From NCBI GenBank assembly GCA_028287745.1, contig JAQBPB010000038.1, positions 1 through 64,000 on the forward strand: DNA of 64,000 bases, given 5' to 3'. Below, piece after piece: positions 34,654 to 44,322 of the stretch; the first letter of the stretch is position 1; each line of letters begins with the position of its first letter. The notes beneath the pieces were generated by a model. It made no database searches. It was not told the origin of the DNA and worked only from the letters and a program-made list of their open reading frames with translations. Made by a program: the position numbers and the translations under genes. The DNA is from Chloroflexota bacterium (GTDB taxonomy: Bacteria > Chloroflexota > Chloroflexia > Chloroheliales > Chloroheliaceae).

Positions 34654-37572
34654 ATGCAAGTTGGGTATGCTTTGCCTGAAATGGCTATTGATGAATGGGC
34701 CGGGGAATGGTTGGAAGCCCTGCCGGAACTTGTCGCAATGTCAGGGGCCACGCAGAGAGAATGGATTGTACAGAGGATACACCAGGCCAGGCCGGTAATT
34801 TTTGAGCGCCTGGCCCAATCAATTACCCAGCTTGCCCTGTCCGATGTTACGCTCGCCTTAAATTATGCCACCCTGTTGCGCAGCCTGGCCGATTTGTCGG
34901 CGGCTAAAGATACCACGCTCAACCGGATTTTTGCCCTGTCGGCTATGGCTAACAGTTATCGGGCCGCCAGCGCTTACCAGGAAGCCCTGGAATATTACAA
35001 CCAGGCCGGGGAACTGCTTGAAGGGAACCAGGACCGGCTGTTGTTCGGCAAACTTCAAATTGGCAAAATAAATACCCTGATTTTCTTGAGCCGGTACGAA
35101 GAAGCCCAGAGCCTGGCCCTGGAACTGGAAGAAATTCTGCTGGCCGAGGGCCAGTTGATTGACGCGGCCAAGGTAATGGGCAACCTGGGCGGCCTGTACC
35201 AGCGGCGCGACCGCTACGAGGAAGCCACCTACTATTACACCAGAGCGGCAAAACTGGCCGGGAGCGGGCAGGATAAGGTCTTGCAAGCCAAGATTAAACT
35301 GAACCTGGCTTTAATCTATGCCGAACGCCGCGACTTCAAGGCGGCTTTGCTGCTGGACCAGGAATGCCGGGAAGTCTTCGAACAGGCCCAACTTGGCGTA
35401 TTGCTGGCGATGCTGGACGGTAACAAAGGCTGGATTTATTTTCGCCAGGGTAATTATGTGGCCGCCTTACAGGCTTACGAACGGGCAAGGGCTAACTTCC
35501 AGGCCAAAGAGATGGAAGCGGATGTCCGCCGCTGTGAACAGGAACTGGCCGACATTCACCTTGAGTTAAATTTGCTGGATGAAGCCCTCACAACTTATAA
35601 AAGAATCTTACCCTATTTTGACCTGAACGGGCCGCGTTTCGAAAGCGCCAAAACCCGCACCCGGATGGGCGTGGCTTTAGCCCGCCAGGGGAACATAGGC
35701 CAGGCGCTCAAATATCTCAAAGAAGCGGCGGCGCTTTTCCGGACCGAAGGTAACCGGGTCTGGCAGGGGCTGGTGGACCTGGCGAGGGGTGAACTTTTCT
35801 TGCAGGTGGTTAACAAACAGCGAGCTGGGTTTTACTTCAAGCGCGCTAACCAAACTTTCGAAGCTTTGAGCCTGACCCGCTACACCCTGGAAGCCCGCTA
35901 CGGGCTGGCCCGGCTGCGCTTGCGGTCGGCCCCGGAAAAGACCAGGGGTCTGCTAAATGAATTATTGCAAGCAGCCCTGACCCTGGAAGCCGATGAGCTT
36001 ATCCCGCATATTTGCAGCAGCCTGGCTGAAATTACGGCCGATACCGGAAAAGCGCTGGATTATTACCGTCTAGCCCTGGCTAAAATGGACCAACTGCGGG
36101 TGGGCCTGCCCTCCGAAGAATTCAAGACAGCCTTCTTGCGAAATAAGTTAAGTATATATGAAGGCGTTCAGGCGCTCTGCTTGCGAAGCGGCCGCGAGGC
36201 GGAAGCTTTTCAATACCTGGAACAGGCCAAGAGCCGGGTTTTATTGGAAAGGTTGGGCCAATCTCTGGCGGCGGGCAGCGAGGAAGTTAGCCCGGCGGCG
36301 GCTGAACTTTACCGGAAACTGGGCCTGCTGCGGGCCGAACTCAACCGGCTATACCGCCAGGACAGCACCCTAAAACCAGGGCCCTTTTCGCCGGCCCCGG
36401 ATGCCGCCACTCCGGAAACCGCGCCCGAGCAAGCAATGGCCGGGTTAGAACAGCAATACACCGAAACAATGCGCCAGCTTGGTCTGCTGGAAGCCGCCGC
36501 ACCCGCCCAGGCCCGGCCCGAAATTAAACCGGCCAACCTGGCAGAAGTCCAGGCAGGGTTGGATGACGCGACCACCTGGCTGGAATTCGCCCAGGTGGAG
36601 GGCCGGTTGCTGGCCTTTGTAATTACCCGGCACAGTTTTACGACCCGCTGGCTGGCCGGGACCGTCCAGGTAAAACGGCTGCAAGAACTGGCGGCTTACC
36701 AGTTTGGCAAGTTTAAATACGGCGATGAATATGTAACCAGGCATCGTGCTTCCCTGCTCTCTTCGGTACAGGGCCACCTGGCCGGTCTTTATGACTGCCT
36801 GATAGGCCCTTTAATCGAGCTGCTTGACCCGCAAACGCGGCCAAAATTGATTATCGTGCCGCACGGTACCCTGCATCTTTTACCCTTTGGGGCGCTGTAC
36901 AACCGGACCACCGGGCGTTATTTACTGGAAGATTTTTCGCTTAGCTGCACCGTTAGCGCCAGCATTCACCTGCTTGGCCGGTCCCGGCCCCACGACCGGC
37001 CCGGCCAACTGCGCGCCCTGGCTATCGGTGTGCCGGACGACAATACCCAGCAGATTGAGGCGGAACTGAAACTTGTAGCCGGGTTAATGGAAGGTTCGCG
37101 GGCCTTAAGCGGTCCGGCCGCCACCCTGCGGAACTGGCAAGACCATGCCGCTAACTATAATATTCTCCACCTGGCTACTCATGGCTATTTCCGGTACGAC
37201 AACCCGCTTTTTTCAGCCCTCAAACTGGCTGACGGCCTGTTAACCGTCAATGATATCTACAACTTAAGGCTACAGGCCTGGCTGGTGGTACTCAACGCCT
37301 GTGACAGCGGCCAGAATGTCGTCACTTACGGCGATGAGCTTTTAGGACTGGCCCGGGGATTTTTCTACGCGGGCGTCCCCTCGGTGGTCGTCAGTCTTTG
37401 GACAGTCCATGACCGGGCCTCCGCCGAGTTAACCCGCTATTTTTACTCCAATCTACTCAACCGGGCGGATAAAGCCGAAGCTCTCCGGGCGGCCCAGTTA
37501 CGACTGATGAAGGAAGAAAAGTTTGGGCATCCCTATTATTGGGGTGGCATTGTACTGATTGGGGAACGCTAA
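34654..37572 (+). CDS. TPR-CHAT domain caspase-like peptidase
   Basis: The 972-residue protein starts after GAGGT. Residues about 75-480 are tandem tetratricopeptide repeats (for example AANSYRAASAYQEALEYYNQ and YEEATYYYTRAAKLAG). A coiled linker follows (about 500-600). The CHAT domain (about 690-972) has the catalytic pair H843 in HLATHGYF and C883 in LNACDSG, and ends with LWTVHDRASAELTRYFY and HPYYWGGIVLIG. CHAT proteins are caspase-like cysteine peptidases, used in some bacterial immune and cell-death systems. Both catalytic residues are present. A secreted subtilisin gene follows 160 bases downstream, and an ECF sigma/anti-sigma pair is divergent. Its target is unknown; the ECF and protease context suggests a stress- or invasion-triggered proteolytic pathway (inference). 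Confidence 0.93.
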   Translation: MQVGYALPEMAIDEWAGEWLEALPELVAMSGATQREWIVQRIHQARPVIFERLAQSITQLALSDVTLALNYATLLRSLADLSAAKDTTLNRIFALSAMANSYRAASAYQEALEYYNQAGELLEGNQDRLLFGKLQIGKINTLIFLSRYEEAQSLALELEEILLAEGQLIDAAKVMGNLGGLYQRRDRYEEATYYYTRAAKLAGSGQDKVLQAKIKLNLALIYAERRDFKAALLLDQECREVFEQAQLGVLLAMLDGNKGWIYFRQGNYVAALQAYERARANFQAKEMEADVRRCEQELADIHLELNLLDEALTTYKRILPYFDLNGPRFESAKTRTRMGVALARQGNIGQALKYLKEAAALFRTEGNRVWQGLVDLARGELFLQVVNKQRAGFYFKRANQTFEALSLTRYTLEARYGLARLRLRSAPEKTRGLLNELLQAALTLEADELIPHICSSLAEITADTGKALDYYRLALAKMDQLRVGLPSEEFKTAFLRNKLSIYEGVQALCLRSGREAEAFQYLEQAKSRVLLERLGQSLAAGSEEVSPAAAELYRKLGLLRAELNRLYRQDSTLKPGPFSPAPDAATPETAPEQAMAGLEQQYTETMRQLGLLEAAAPAQARPEIKPANLAEVQAGLDDATTWLEFAQVEGRLLAFVITRHSFTTRWLAGTVQVKRLQELAAYQFGKFKYGDEYVTRHRASLLSSVQGHLAGLYDCLIGPLIELLDPQTRPKLIIVPHGTLHLLPFGALYNRTTGRYLLEDFSLSCTVSASIHLLGRSRPHDRPGQLRALAIGVPDDNTQQIEAELKLVAGLMEGSRALSGPAATLRNWQDHAANYNILHLATHGYFRYDNPLFSALKLADGLLTVNDIYNLRLQAWLVVLNACDSGQNVVTYGDELLGLARGFFYAGVPSVVVSLWTVHDRASAELTRYFYSNLLNRADKAEALRAAQLRLMKEEKFGHPYYWGGIVLIGER

Positions 37573-37735
37573 CCGGGGATTTCACCGGCCCCAGCGATTT
37601 TAAAATTCGATGTATTTTAGAAGGACCGGCTGTCTCTTTAATCTATTGAAGGTTTCAAGCCGAAGGGTTGGCTAAATCTAACGCAAGAGTAGTTAAGAAG
37701 GCAAAATCGGCTCTTCAGGTTGAGAGGAAAATAAA

Positions 37736-38989
37736 GTGAAAACTGATTCAGAAAGACTCCACAACCTGCGTTCGCCGGATAAATTCTGGTTTAAAATACT
37801 GGGCTGTATCTCGCTCTGGCTGCTCCTGAACAGTTTTATGGGCCTGTGGGGAGAAGTAAAAGCCGGGAACGACCCACTTATCAGCGATGACATTGCCCCG
37901 GCCGAGCTTATACTGGAACTCCAACCCGGGAACGATATCGCCGATATAAACGCCCGTTACAATACCGAAATAGTAGATGTCCTGCCAGGTTTGAATATCT
38001 ACCGGCTAAAGTTACCCGCGAACGGCAGCGAACTTGCCAACTGGCTGCTCTTGAAAGTTGACCCGGCTGTGACCTTTGTTGACTTTAATTATATCAAGCG
38101 CGTGCCGGAAGCCCGGCCCTGGATAGTCGGTTTTGATGCCAGCAGTAACCCGGTATCGTACCGGGGACAATACGTACAGGATTTAATCAGGACCAGAGAA
38201 GCGCACACCCTGAGCAAAGGTAAAGGCGTTACGGTAGCGGTCCTGGATACCGGGGTCAGCGCCGGTCATCCTATGTTGAATGCCCGGTTAGCACCCCAGG
38301 GATATGACTTTGTAGATAATGACAATAATCCGGACGACCCACCCAACGGATTTGCTTCCGGTCACGGCACGCATGTCGCCGGGCTGGTGTTAGTCGCCGC
38401 GCCTGAGAGCCGTATTTTACCGGTGCGGGTGCTTAAAAACGACGGGACCGGCGACCTGTTCACCTTGCTAAAGGGGATAAAGTACGCCGTTGATAACGGA
38501 GCCCAGGTTATTAACTTGAGCCTGGGAACTTATGCCCAAACCGATGCTTTGAACCAAATCCTGGACTATGCCTGGCACAATAATGTGATTATGGTGGCCG
38601 CAGCCGGAAATGAAAATACCGATGCGCGGGAAAAAGTGCAGTATCCGGCCGGAGTGAGCAAGGTCGTTTCGGTAAGTGCCACCGATGCCGGGGACCGCAA
38701 GGCGGGATTTTCAAATTTTGGCGGCTATATTGACCTGAGCGCCCCCGGCGTGGGACTTTATAGCGCTTATCTGAACAACGAGTATATTCACTGGAGCGGT
38801 ACATCCATGGCGGCTCCGCTGGTGTCCGGCGGCCTGTCACTTATCCGGGCCAAATTTCCGGCCCTTACAAATTCGGAAACTATTGATCGCCTGAAAGCAG
38901 GGGCAGCGCCACTTACCCGCCTGAATCCCCGGTACCAAGGCCAGTTAGGCAAAGGCCGCCTGGATCTATTTACACCTCTGCTCAATTGA
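37736..38989 (+). CDS. Subtilisin-like (S8) serine protease, membrane anchored or secreted
   Basis: The start is GTG 37736, after GAGAGG. The 417-residue protein has an N-terminal hydrophobic segment (about 18-38), a propeptide-like region (about 50-125) and an S8 catalytic domain with D171 (VAVLDTGV), H210 (SGHGTHVAGL), oxyanion N292 (AAAGNEN) and S357 (GTSMAAPLVSGG). The triad is complete. A propeptide plus signal suggest export followed by self-activation. It follows the TPR-CHAT protease gene, so two different protease types form one transcription unit under probable ECF control. Confidence 0.93.
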   Translation: MKTDSERLHNLRSPDKFWFKILGCISLWLLLNSFMGLWGEVKAGNDPLISDDIAPAELILELQPGNDIADINARYNTEIVDVLPGLNIYRLKLPANGSELANWLLLKVDPAVTFVDFNYIKRVPEARPWIVGFDASSNPVSYRGQYVQDLIRTREAHTLSKGKGVTVAVLDTGVSAGHPMLNARLAPQGYDFVDNDNNPDDPPNGFASGHGTHVAGLVLVAAPESRILPVRVLKNDGTGDLFTLLKGIKYAVDNGAQVINLSLGTYAQTDALNQILDYAWHNNVIMVAAAGNENTDAREKVQYPAGVSKVVSVSATDAGDRKAGFSNFGGYIDLSAPGVGLYSAYLNNEYIHWSGTSMAAPLVSGGLSLIRAKFPALTNSETIDRLKAGAAPLTRLNPRYQGQLGKGRLDLFTPLLN

Positions 38990-39251
38990 TATCTAACCAG
39001 CTTTTAGCTGGCCGGGTGGTTTGGCGGCTGCCACTACGGGACGCCGGTCAGTTAAATCCCTGCTGGGAATTAATCATTCCAAGTAAATAATCTAAAAGTC
39101 TTGAGTTTGGTCGGCAGATGGCGGTCCTTTTGGGTCCAGCCAGGCGGACTCCGGTTAAGTGCGCCTCAAAACCCACCGCCTGTATTACTCAAAGGGCTTT
39201 AACACAAGTTAACCTGCCATGGAGCCTGACATAAAAGAGGAGGTTGGAAGC

Positions 39252-40406
39252 ATGACTATTCCGAAACCTGACACTCAAACCGCCCCTATCGAACTGGATA
39301 AAGCCAGGCAAGCGGAAGAGAAGTTTAGCGGGTTTGAGGTTACACAAAAGAGGTTAGCCAGAATTATTCCGGAAGTTCGCTCAGGGCAATGGATTTTGAA
39401 TTCTATTAATGTACTGGACGTCCAAAAACATTCGCAGCGGCAAATCCTGACCTGCCAGCTTTCTTATACCGAGATACCGGCCCGGCGGCAGCATTCTATC
39501 AGCCTGGTCTGCAAGGTGGACCGGAAAAACTCCAGGCAGAGCGAACAGGCTTATAACGTTTTGAAGTGCTTATGGGAAGCCGGTTTTCAGCCGCCCTCGG
39601 AATTTTGTGTTCCCCGGCCCTTTGCCTGCTGCCCGGAACAAGGGATTCTGTTACAGTCGCAGGCTCCCGGCATAATGTGGGCCGATTTTCTCCACGCCGG
39701 GGGCATCAGGCTGGAAAGAGCTTCCGGCCTGGTAGCTGATTGGCTTACACAATTGCAGATTAGTGGGGTCAAGGCTTCCCTCAGGGAGGCCGAAGATTAT
39801 AGCGCGTTAACCCTGCGTAACGCCTCCCGGCTTAAAGCGCTTTTCCCCGGTTACGCCGGGCGAATTGAGAAAATTGAAGCCCGCTTGCTCAGGGACCTTC
39901 CCGCACCCCGGCTTGCGCTGGTCCCTTCACACGGAGACTTTCATCCTAAAAATGTGTTCCTGGAGCTGCCCCGGGTCACGGTCATTGACTTTGATACCTT
40001 TGGGGCAAGGGAAGCGGCTTATGATGTAGGCTATGGTATCGCCCTGCTCTATATTATGTCCTTCTTCAGGACCGGCAGTTTCGGGGCGGGCGAGCGGGCA
40101 GGCGCGGCCTTCTGGGAGGCATACCGGCTTTCCGGTAAGGCAACCTGGCCGCGAGTGGTTTTACAGGTCGCCCGGGCTTTATTGGACAATCTCCACTATA
40201 CCTTTTACCTCATGAAAAATAGCCGCGTAGAGCTGTTACCGTTATGGCTGGACCTGGTAGAAGCCTGGTTGGCCGCCTCCAGCCCGGTTGTTTTTGAAAA
40301 ATACACCGGAAGTTTCTCTCACCTCATCCCGTTTAAACCGTCAAAGAACCTTGCAAAAGTGATAGATTTAGATTTAGATTATGTAAAGTGGGAGCGGGAA
40401 GCATGA
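39252..40406 (+). CDS. APH-fold small-molecule or sugar phosphotransferase
   Basis: The ATG at 39252 is preferred because GAGGAGG lies eight bases upstream; an ATG 11 codons earlier has no such site. The 384 residues have the aminoglycoside phosphotransferase/choline kinase fold: SHGDFHPKNVF with catalytic D229, and VIDFDTFGAREAAYDVGYG as the Mg-binding DFD region. The gene overlaps the next, a GH57 enzyme, by four bases (ATGA), and an ABC exporter follows. A sugar kinase role (maltokinase-like) is possible from the GH57 context, but the substrate is not determined. Antibiotic resistance is less likely, given the operon. Confidence 0.85.
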   Translation: MTIPKPDTQTAPIELDKARQAEEKFSGFEVTQKRLARIIPEVRSGQWILNSINVLDVQKHSQRQILTCQLSYTEIPARRQHSISLVCKVDRKNSRQSEQAYNVLKCLWEAGFQPPSEFCVPRPFACCPEQGILLQSQAPGIMWADFLHAGGIRLERASGLVADWLTQLQISGVKASLREAEDYSALTLRNASRLKALFPGYAGRIEKIEARLLRDLPAPRLALVPSHGDFHPKNVFLELPRVTVIDFDTFGAREAAYDVGYGIALLYIMSFFRTGSFGAGERAGAAFWEAYRLSGKATWPRVVLQVARALLDNLHYTFYLMKNSRVELLPLWLDLVEAWLAASSPVVFEKYTGSFSHLIPFKPSKNLAKVIDLDLDYVKWEREA

Positions 40407-42511
40407 TGAACAATCAAGAAGAAGGTAAAGTGAACCCGGTGTCCTTCGCGCTGGTACACCACGCCAACCAGTTTCTTATAACTGACGGCTATGACAACCG
40501 CCAGGGCATTACGGAGATTGTAGAAGGGTACAGCCGCTTGCTGCGCTTGCACGAAAAGTACCGGATACCCTGCAACCTGCACCTGAGCGGTACGCTAGTC
40601 GAAACCATTGCCTGGCACGCGCCCTGGTTCTTTGACCAGGTCAAAGACTTGAAGCAAAAGGGGCTGGTGGCCCTGATAGGCGGCACGTATTCCGAAAATG
40701 TAATGACTCAGTTCTCGCCGCGCTTCAACCAGCACCAGCTAGAAGAATACCTCTGGCTGGCCGAGCGTCACCTGGGGTGCGAACCCACCTCGTTAAAGAT
40801 TGCCTGGGTCCCCGAGCGGGTCTGGAATACCGGGACTTTGTCGCCGGTTTTGACTAACCCGGAGCTTGCCAATGGCGGTTACCAGTATGTCTTGCTGGAC
40901 GACCGGCTGCTCTATTCCGCCGGGCCAGATTACGCCAGCAGCCCCCGGGCCAGGTTTGACGAAACCGGCCCGTATGGTGCGGTTGGCACCTATGGCGGCA
41001 ACCATGAGGAGCAATTTGCCGGGCAAGTAGCCCCTGCGGAAACCAGCACGGTGTACCGCATCAAGAACGGCCATGGCCTGGTTATGATTCCCATTTCGGC
41101 TAACATTCGCTACTGGGTGCCGCCCGGCGCGGACCACCAATGGCAGGGGTTGAAAGATACTATCCAGGCCAGGTTGCAGGACGGCGACGAAAATACCCTG
41201 CTGGTTTACGCCGACGATATGGAAAAGACCGCCGGTATCGCCGGGTGGGATAGCGGCGCTTTAGAACGTTACGAGGCTTTCCTGGGCTGGATGGCTGAAC
41301 GGCAGGAGGTGAACGCGGTTTTGCTGCCGGACTGGTTGGAAAACCACCCGGCCCAGCCCGGCCGCGAAATAGAGCCTGGCACCTTTTATGAAATCGCTCA
41401 AGAGTGGAAGGCCGGTGAAAATTACCGGGGCTGGTCGGAAAACCCGGAATGGCAGCCCTACCGGGATTTATTGGACCAGGAACAGGCCCTTTTAATCGCC
41501 GCCGAGCTAAGAGGCAACGATAAGTCGCTCCTGATGCTGGCCCAGAAACACCTGATGGCGTCGGCCTACGAAACTGCCTGGCACGACCCTGCCGAAAATG
41601 GCCGCGCCCCGGCGGGATGGGCCAGGGCTTTAGGCCGCCATGCCAGCAGCGGAAGCGTTATCGTAGCGGCCGCCAACTGGTTCTCACGCGGCAATCCAAA
41701 GCCCGGAGTTGCGGTAGTAGATATTGACGGCGACGGTGAAAATGAAGTGGTCCTATATAATGAGCACCTTTACGCGGTGCTGTCGCCCTTACATGGTGGC
41801 CGCCTGATATACCTGTTTGCCAGGGGCCGCCAGGGTGGCGCTATGCTGATTGGTAATCCCACCGACGACTGGAACTTCCTGGAAAAACTGAACGATTATA
41901 TGCAGATGCCGCCAAATCACCCCGGCGCGCTGGTTGACCAGGGCTTTGAGGGGGACCGCTACCAGGCGGCTATCTCGGTAAGCAATACATCGGCGGGAGT
42001 TATCATGACCAATGAACAGGCCGGAAGCCGCCTGGCAGGCACCCGCAAGCAGGTGGTACTGGACGCCAACGCGACCCATCTGACCGTCTGTTACGAAATG
42101 CCGCCGGATTTCAAAGAGCTGGTGATGCGGGCTTGCCTTTCACCGGACTATTACCAGCTATTGCGGGAGGGACAGGAAAACTTGCAACCGGAATTTGGGC
42201 GCTTCTGGCAGGGCTACCGGAATAAGGATGTGACCACCTGGCTGGGGATACCCGCTGATGAAAAGTTAAACTGGATTTACCCCGGCAGGGAACAGGTAGG
42301 GCACGGCCTGAATGTAGCCCTGAAGGTCGAAACGAACCATTTCCACCTGCTGATAGGCAGCGATACCGTCCAACAAAAGTGGCTGCAAGAGTGCCTTCAG
42401 AGAAGCCGGGAAGAACTTCACCCAGACAAATCCGACCTGGCCGCAATGCACCGGCAGAATCCAGGCTACCTGCGACTTAACGAAAATACTCGTTATTGCA
42501 ACCTTTATTAA
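40403..42511 (+). CDS. Glycoside hydrolase family 57-like alpha-glucan enzyme
   Basis: The start ATG 40403 overlaps the stop of the kinase gene; GGGAGCGGG lies upstream. The 702-residue protein has the GH57 (beta/alpha)7 domain near the N-terminus: HHANQ near 15, NLHLSGTL, the nucleophile region WVPERVWN with E138, and the acid region VYADDMEKTAG with D271/D272. These match alpha-amylase or 4-alpha-glucanotransferase members. A C-terminal beta domain follows (about 415-702), containing VDIDGDGENEVVLYN and LHGGRLIYLFAR. There is no signal peptide, so it acts in the cytoplasm. Translational coupling to the APH-fold kinase suggests coordinated handling of an alpha-glucan or its oligosaccharides; the substrate is not known. 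Confidence 0.88.
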   Translation: MMNNQEEGKVNPVSFALVHHANQFLITDGYDNRQGITEIVEGYSRLLRLHEKYRIPCNLHLSGTLVETIAWHAPWFFDQVKDLKQKGLVALIGGTYSENVMTQFSPRFNQHQLEEYLWLAERHLGCEPTSLKIAWVPERVWNTGTLSPVLTNPELANGGYQYVLLDDRLLYSAGPDYASSPRARFDETGPYGAVGTYGGNHEEQFAGQVAPAETSTVYRIKNGHGLVMIPISANIRYWVPPGADHQWQGLKDTIQARLQDGDENTLLVYADDMEKTAGIAGWDSGALERYEAFLGWMAERQEVNAVLLPDWLENHPAQPGREIEPGTFYEIAQEWKAGENYRGWSENPEWQPYRDLLDQEQALLIAAELRGNDKSLLMLAQKHLMASAYETAWHDPAENGRAPAGWARALGRHASSGSVIVAAANWFSRGNPKPGVAVVDIDGDGENEVVLYNEHLYAVLSPLHGGRLIYLFARGRQGGAMLIGNPTDDWNFLEKLNDYMQMPPNHPGALVDQGFEGDRYQAAISVSNTSAGVIMTNEQAGSRLAGTRKQVVLDANATHLTVCYEMPPDFKELVMRACLSPDYYQLLREGQENLQPEFGRFWQGYRNKDVTTWLGIPADEKLNWIYPGREQVGHGLNVALKVETNHFHLLIGSDTVQQKWLQECLQRSREELHPDKSDLAAMHRQNPGYLRLNENTRYCNLY

Positions 42512-42541
42512 AGGCAGAAATTCAAAAGCGAGGCTATATTC

Positions 42542-44278
42542 TTGTTAAGAAGATTAATTCATTACATGGGAGCGCATAAAACCTTACTGGCGGTCCTACT
42601 TATCACAATGTTAGCCAGTACGGTGGTCGAGATGCTCAGCCCCTGGCCGCTAAAGTTTATAGTTGACAATGTTCTGGGGCACCACCCGTTTTTCGGGCAA
42701 AAGTTGGACCAGGTCTCCCCCCTTGTCCTGCTGGTCACTGCCGCCTTGAGTTATCTTATCCTGGCAGCTTTGCGCGGCCTGTTCGGCTTCTTGCGGCGCC
42801 GCTGGATGACCGAAGTCAGCCAGAAAGCCAGCCTGGCCCTGCGGAGTGACCTGTATGCGCAACTGCAAAAGCTCTCCCTGAATTACCACGAACGCGCCAG
42901 GGTGGGCGACCTGGTAACCCGCCTTACCAGCGATGTTACCAAACTACAGGACGCTTTCATAGATGCCTTGAGCCTGTTTTCGGTTGAACTGGTTACGGTT
43001 GTCGGCATCATTATTATTATGTTCGCGGTAGACTGGCAGTTCGCCTTACTGTCGCTGCTGGTGTTGCCGCCGCTTTTCCTGATCCATAATTTTTTCCGGC
43101 ACCGCATCCGGCAGGCTTCCCGGGAAGTACGTTCGAGCGAAGGCGGAATGGCCTCGGTCGCCCAGGAAGTGCTTTCTTCCATTCGCCTGGTAAAAGCTTT
43201 CGGGCAGGAGCAGCGCGAGCAGGACCGCTTCGTTAGCCAGTCCAATACGTCGGTCGAAGCCAGCGTCCGGGCGGCTAACTGGGAAGGTTTATTCTCATGG
43301 TGGGTTGAAATAATTACGGCGGTTGGGATGGCGATCATCCTGGGGTACGGCGGCTGGCGGGTTTCAAATGGCGACCTGACGCTGGGCCAGATGCTGCTTT
43401 TTATGCAATACCTCAATATTTTATATACGCCCTTACGGCGGTTGAGCCGCCTGACCAGCATTGTCCAGAAGGCCGCCGCCAGCGCCGAACGGCTGGAAGA
43501 ACTATTCCGCCAGGCTCCCGAAGTGCCGGAGCAGCGCGGGGCGGTGCCGCTGGCCCAGCCGTACGGCCAGATTGTCTTTAACAATGTCTGGTTCGGCTAC
43601 AATCCCGAACGCCCGGTGCTAAAAGGCATCAACCTGGCGGTCAACCCGGGTGAAATTGTAGCCATAATGGGGCCTACCGGGGACGGTAAATCCACCCTTG
43701 CCAGCCTGATACCGCGCTTTTACGACCCGCTTAGCGGCAGTATCACGATTGGCGGGACCGACCTGCGCCAGCTTCAAACCCAATCGCTGCGGGAACAAAT
43801 TGCCCTGGTGCCCCAGGATACCATTCTATTTTCGGGCACCATTCGCGACAATATCACTTACAGCCGGCCCAGTGCCAGCGAAAGCGAGGTCATAGAGGCG
43901 GCCCAGGCGGCCCACGCCCATGAATTTATTATGAGCTTGCCGCAGGGTTACGAGAGTCATGTAGGCGAAAGAGGCGTAAATTTATCCGGCGGCCAGCGCC
44001 AGCGGATTTCGATTGCCCGCGCCCTTTTGAAAAATGCCCCTATCCTTATCCTGGACGAGCCGACCTCTTCCGTTGACAACGAGTCCGAAGGGTTAATAAG
44101 AGCAGCTCTTCAAAAGTTGGTCCAGGGAAGGACCACTATAATTATTACCCACCGGCCCTCTTTAAGCTACCTGGCGCACCGGATTGTAGTCCTGCAGGAC
44201 GGCCGGATAGCCTGGAGCGGCAGCCGCGACCAGTTGCAAGCCGGTGGGATTCTTTCCAAACGCTTTATCGCCTCTTAA
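42542..44278 (+). CDS. Type I ABC exporter (half-transporter, MsbA/Sav1866-like)
   Basis: A TTG start at 42542 is used because GCGAGG lies about nine bases upstream and no better codon exists before the first membrane helix. The 578 residues hold six TM helices (about 15-310) and a nucleotide-binding domain (about 340-578). That domain has Walker A GPTGDGKST (near 378), Q-loop ALVPQDT, signature LSGGQRQR, Walker B ILILDEPTS and H-loop IITHRPS. It should form a homodimer that exports a lipid, peptide or drug. It is the third gene of the kinase-GH57-ABC operon, 30 bases after the GH57 stop. The cargo is unknown. Confidence 0.92.
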   Translation: MLRRLIHYMGAHKTLLAVLLITMLASTVVEMLSPWPLKFIVDNVLGHHPFFGQKLDQVSPLVLLVTAALSYLILAALRGLFGFLRRRWMTEVSQKASLALRSDLYAQLQKLSLNYHERARVGDLVTRLTSDVTKLQDAFIDALSLFSVELVTVVGIIIIMFAVDWQFALLSLLVLPPLFLIHNFFRHRIRQASREVRSSEGGMASVAQEVLSSIRLVKAFGQEQREQDRFVSQSNTSVEASVRAANWEGLFSWWVEIITAVGMAIILGYGGWRVSNGDLTLGQMLLFMQYLNILYTPLRRLSRLTSIVQKAAASAERLEELFRQAPEVPEQRGAVPLAQPYGQIVFNNVWFGYNPERPVLKGINLAVNPGEIVAIMGPTGDGKSTLASLIPRFYDPLSGSITIGGTDLRQLQTQSLREQIALVPQDTILFSGTIRDNITYSRPSASESEVIEAAQAAHAHEFIMSLPQGYESHVGERGVNLSGGQRQRISIARALLKNAPILILDEPTSSVDNESEGLIRAALQKLVQGRTTIIITHRPSLSYLAHRIVVLQDGRIAWSGSRDQLQAGGILSKRFIAS

Positions 44279-44322
44279 GCCCGGGTGACCCAGGCCAGCC
44301 CAGCGGGCCGGTTTTGCCGGGG

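Noticed and set aside
39252-40406. Aminoglycoside resistance gene
   Set aside because: The fold fits, but the overlap with a GH57 gene and an exporter makes a sugar or metabolite kinase more likely.
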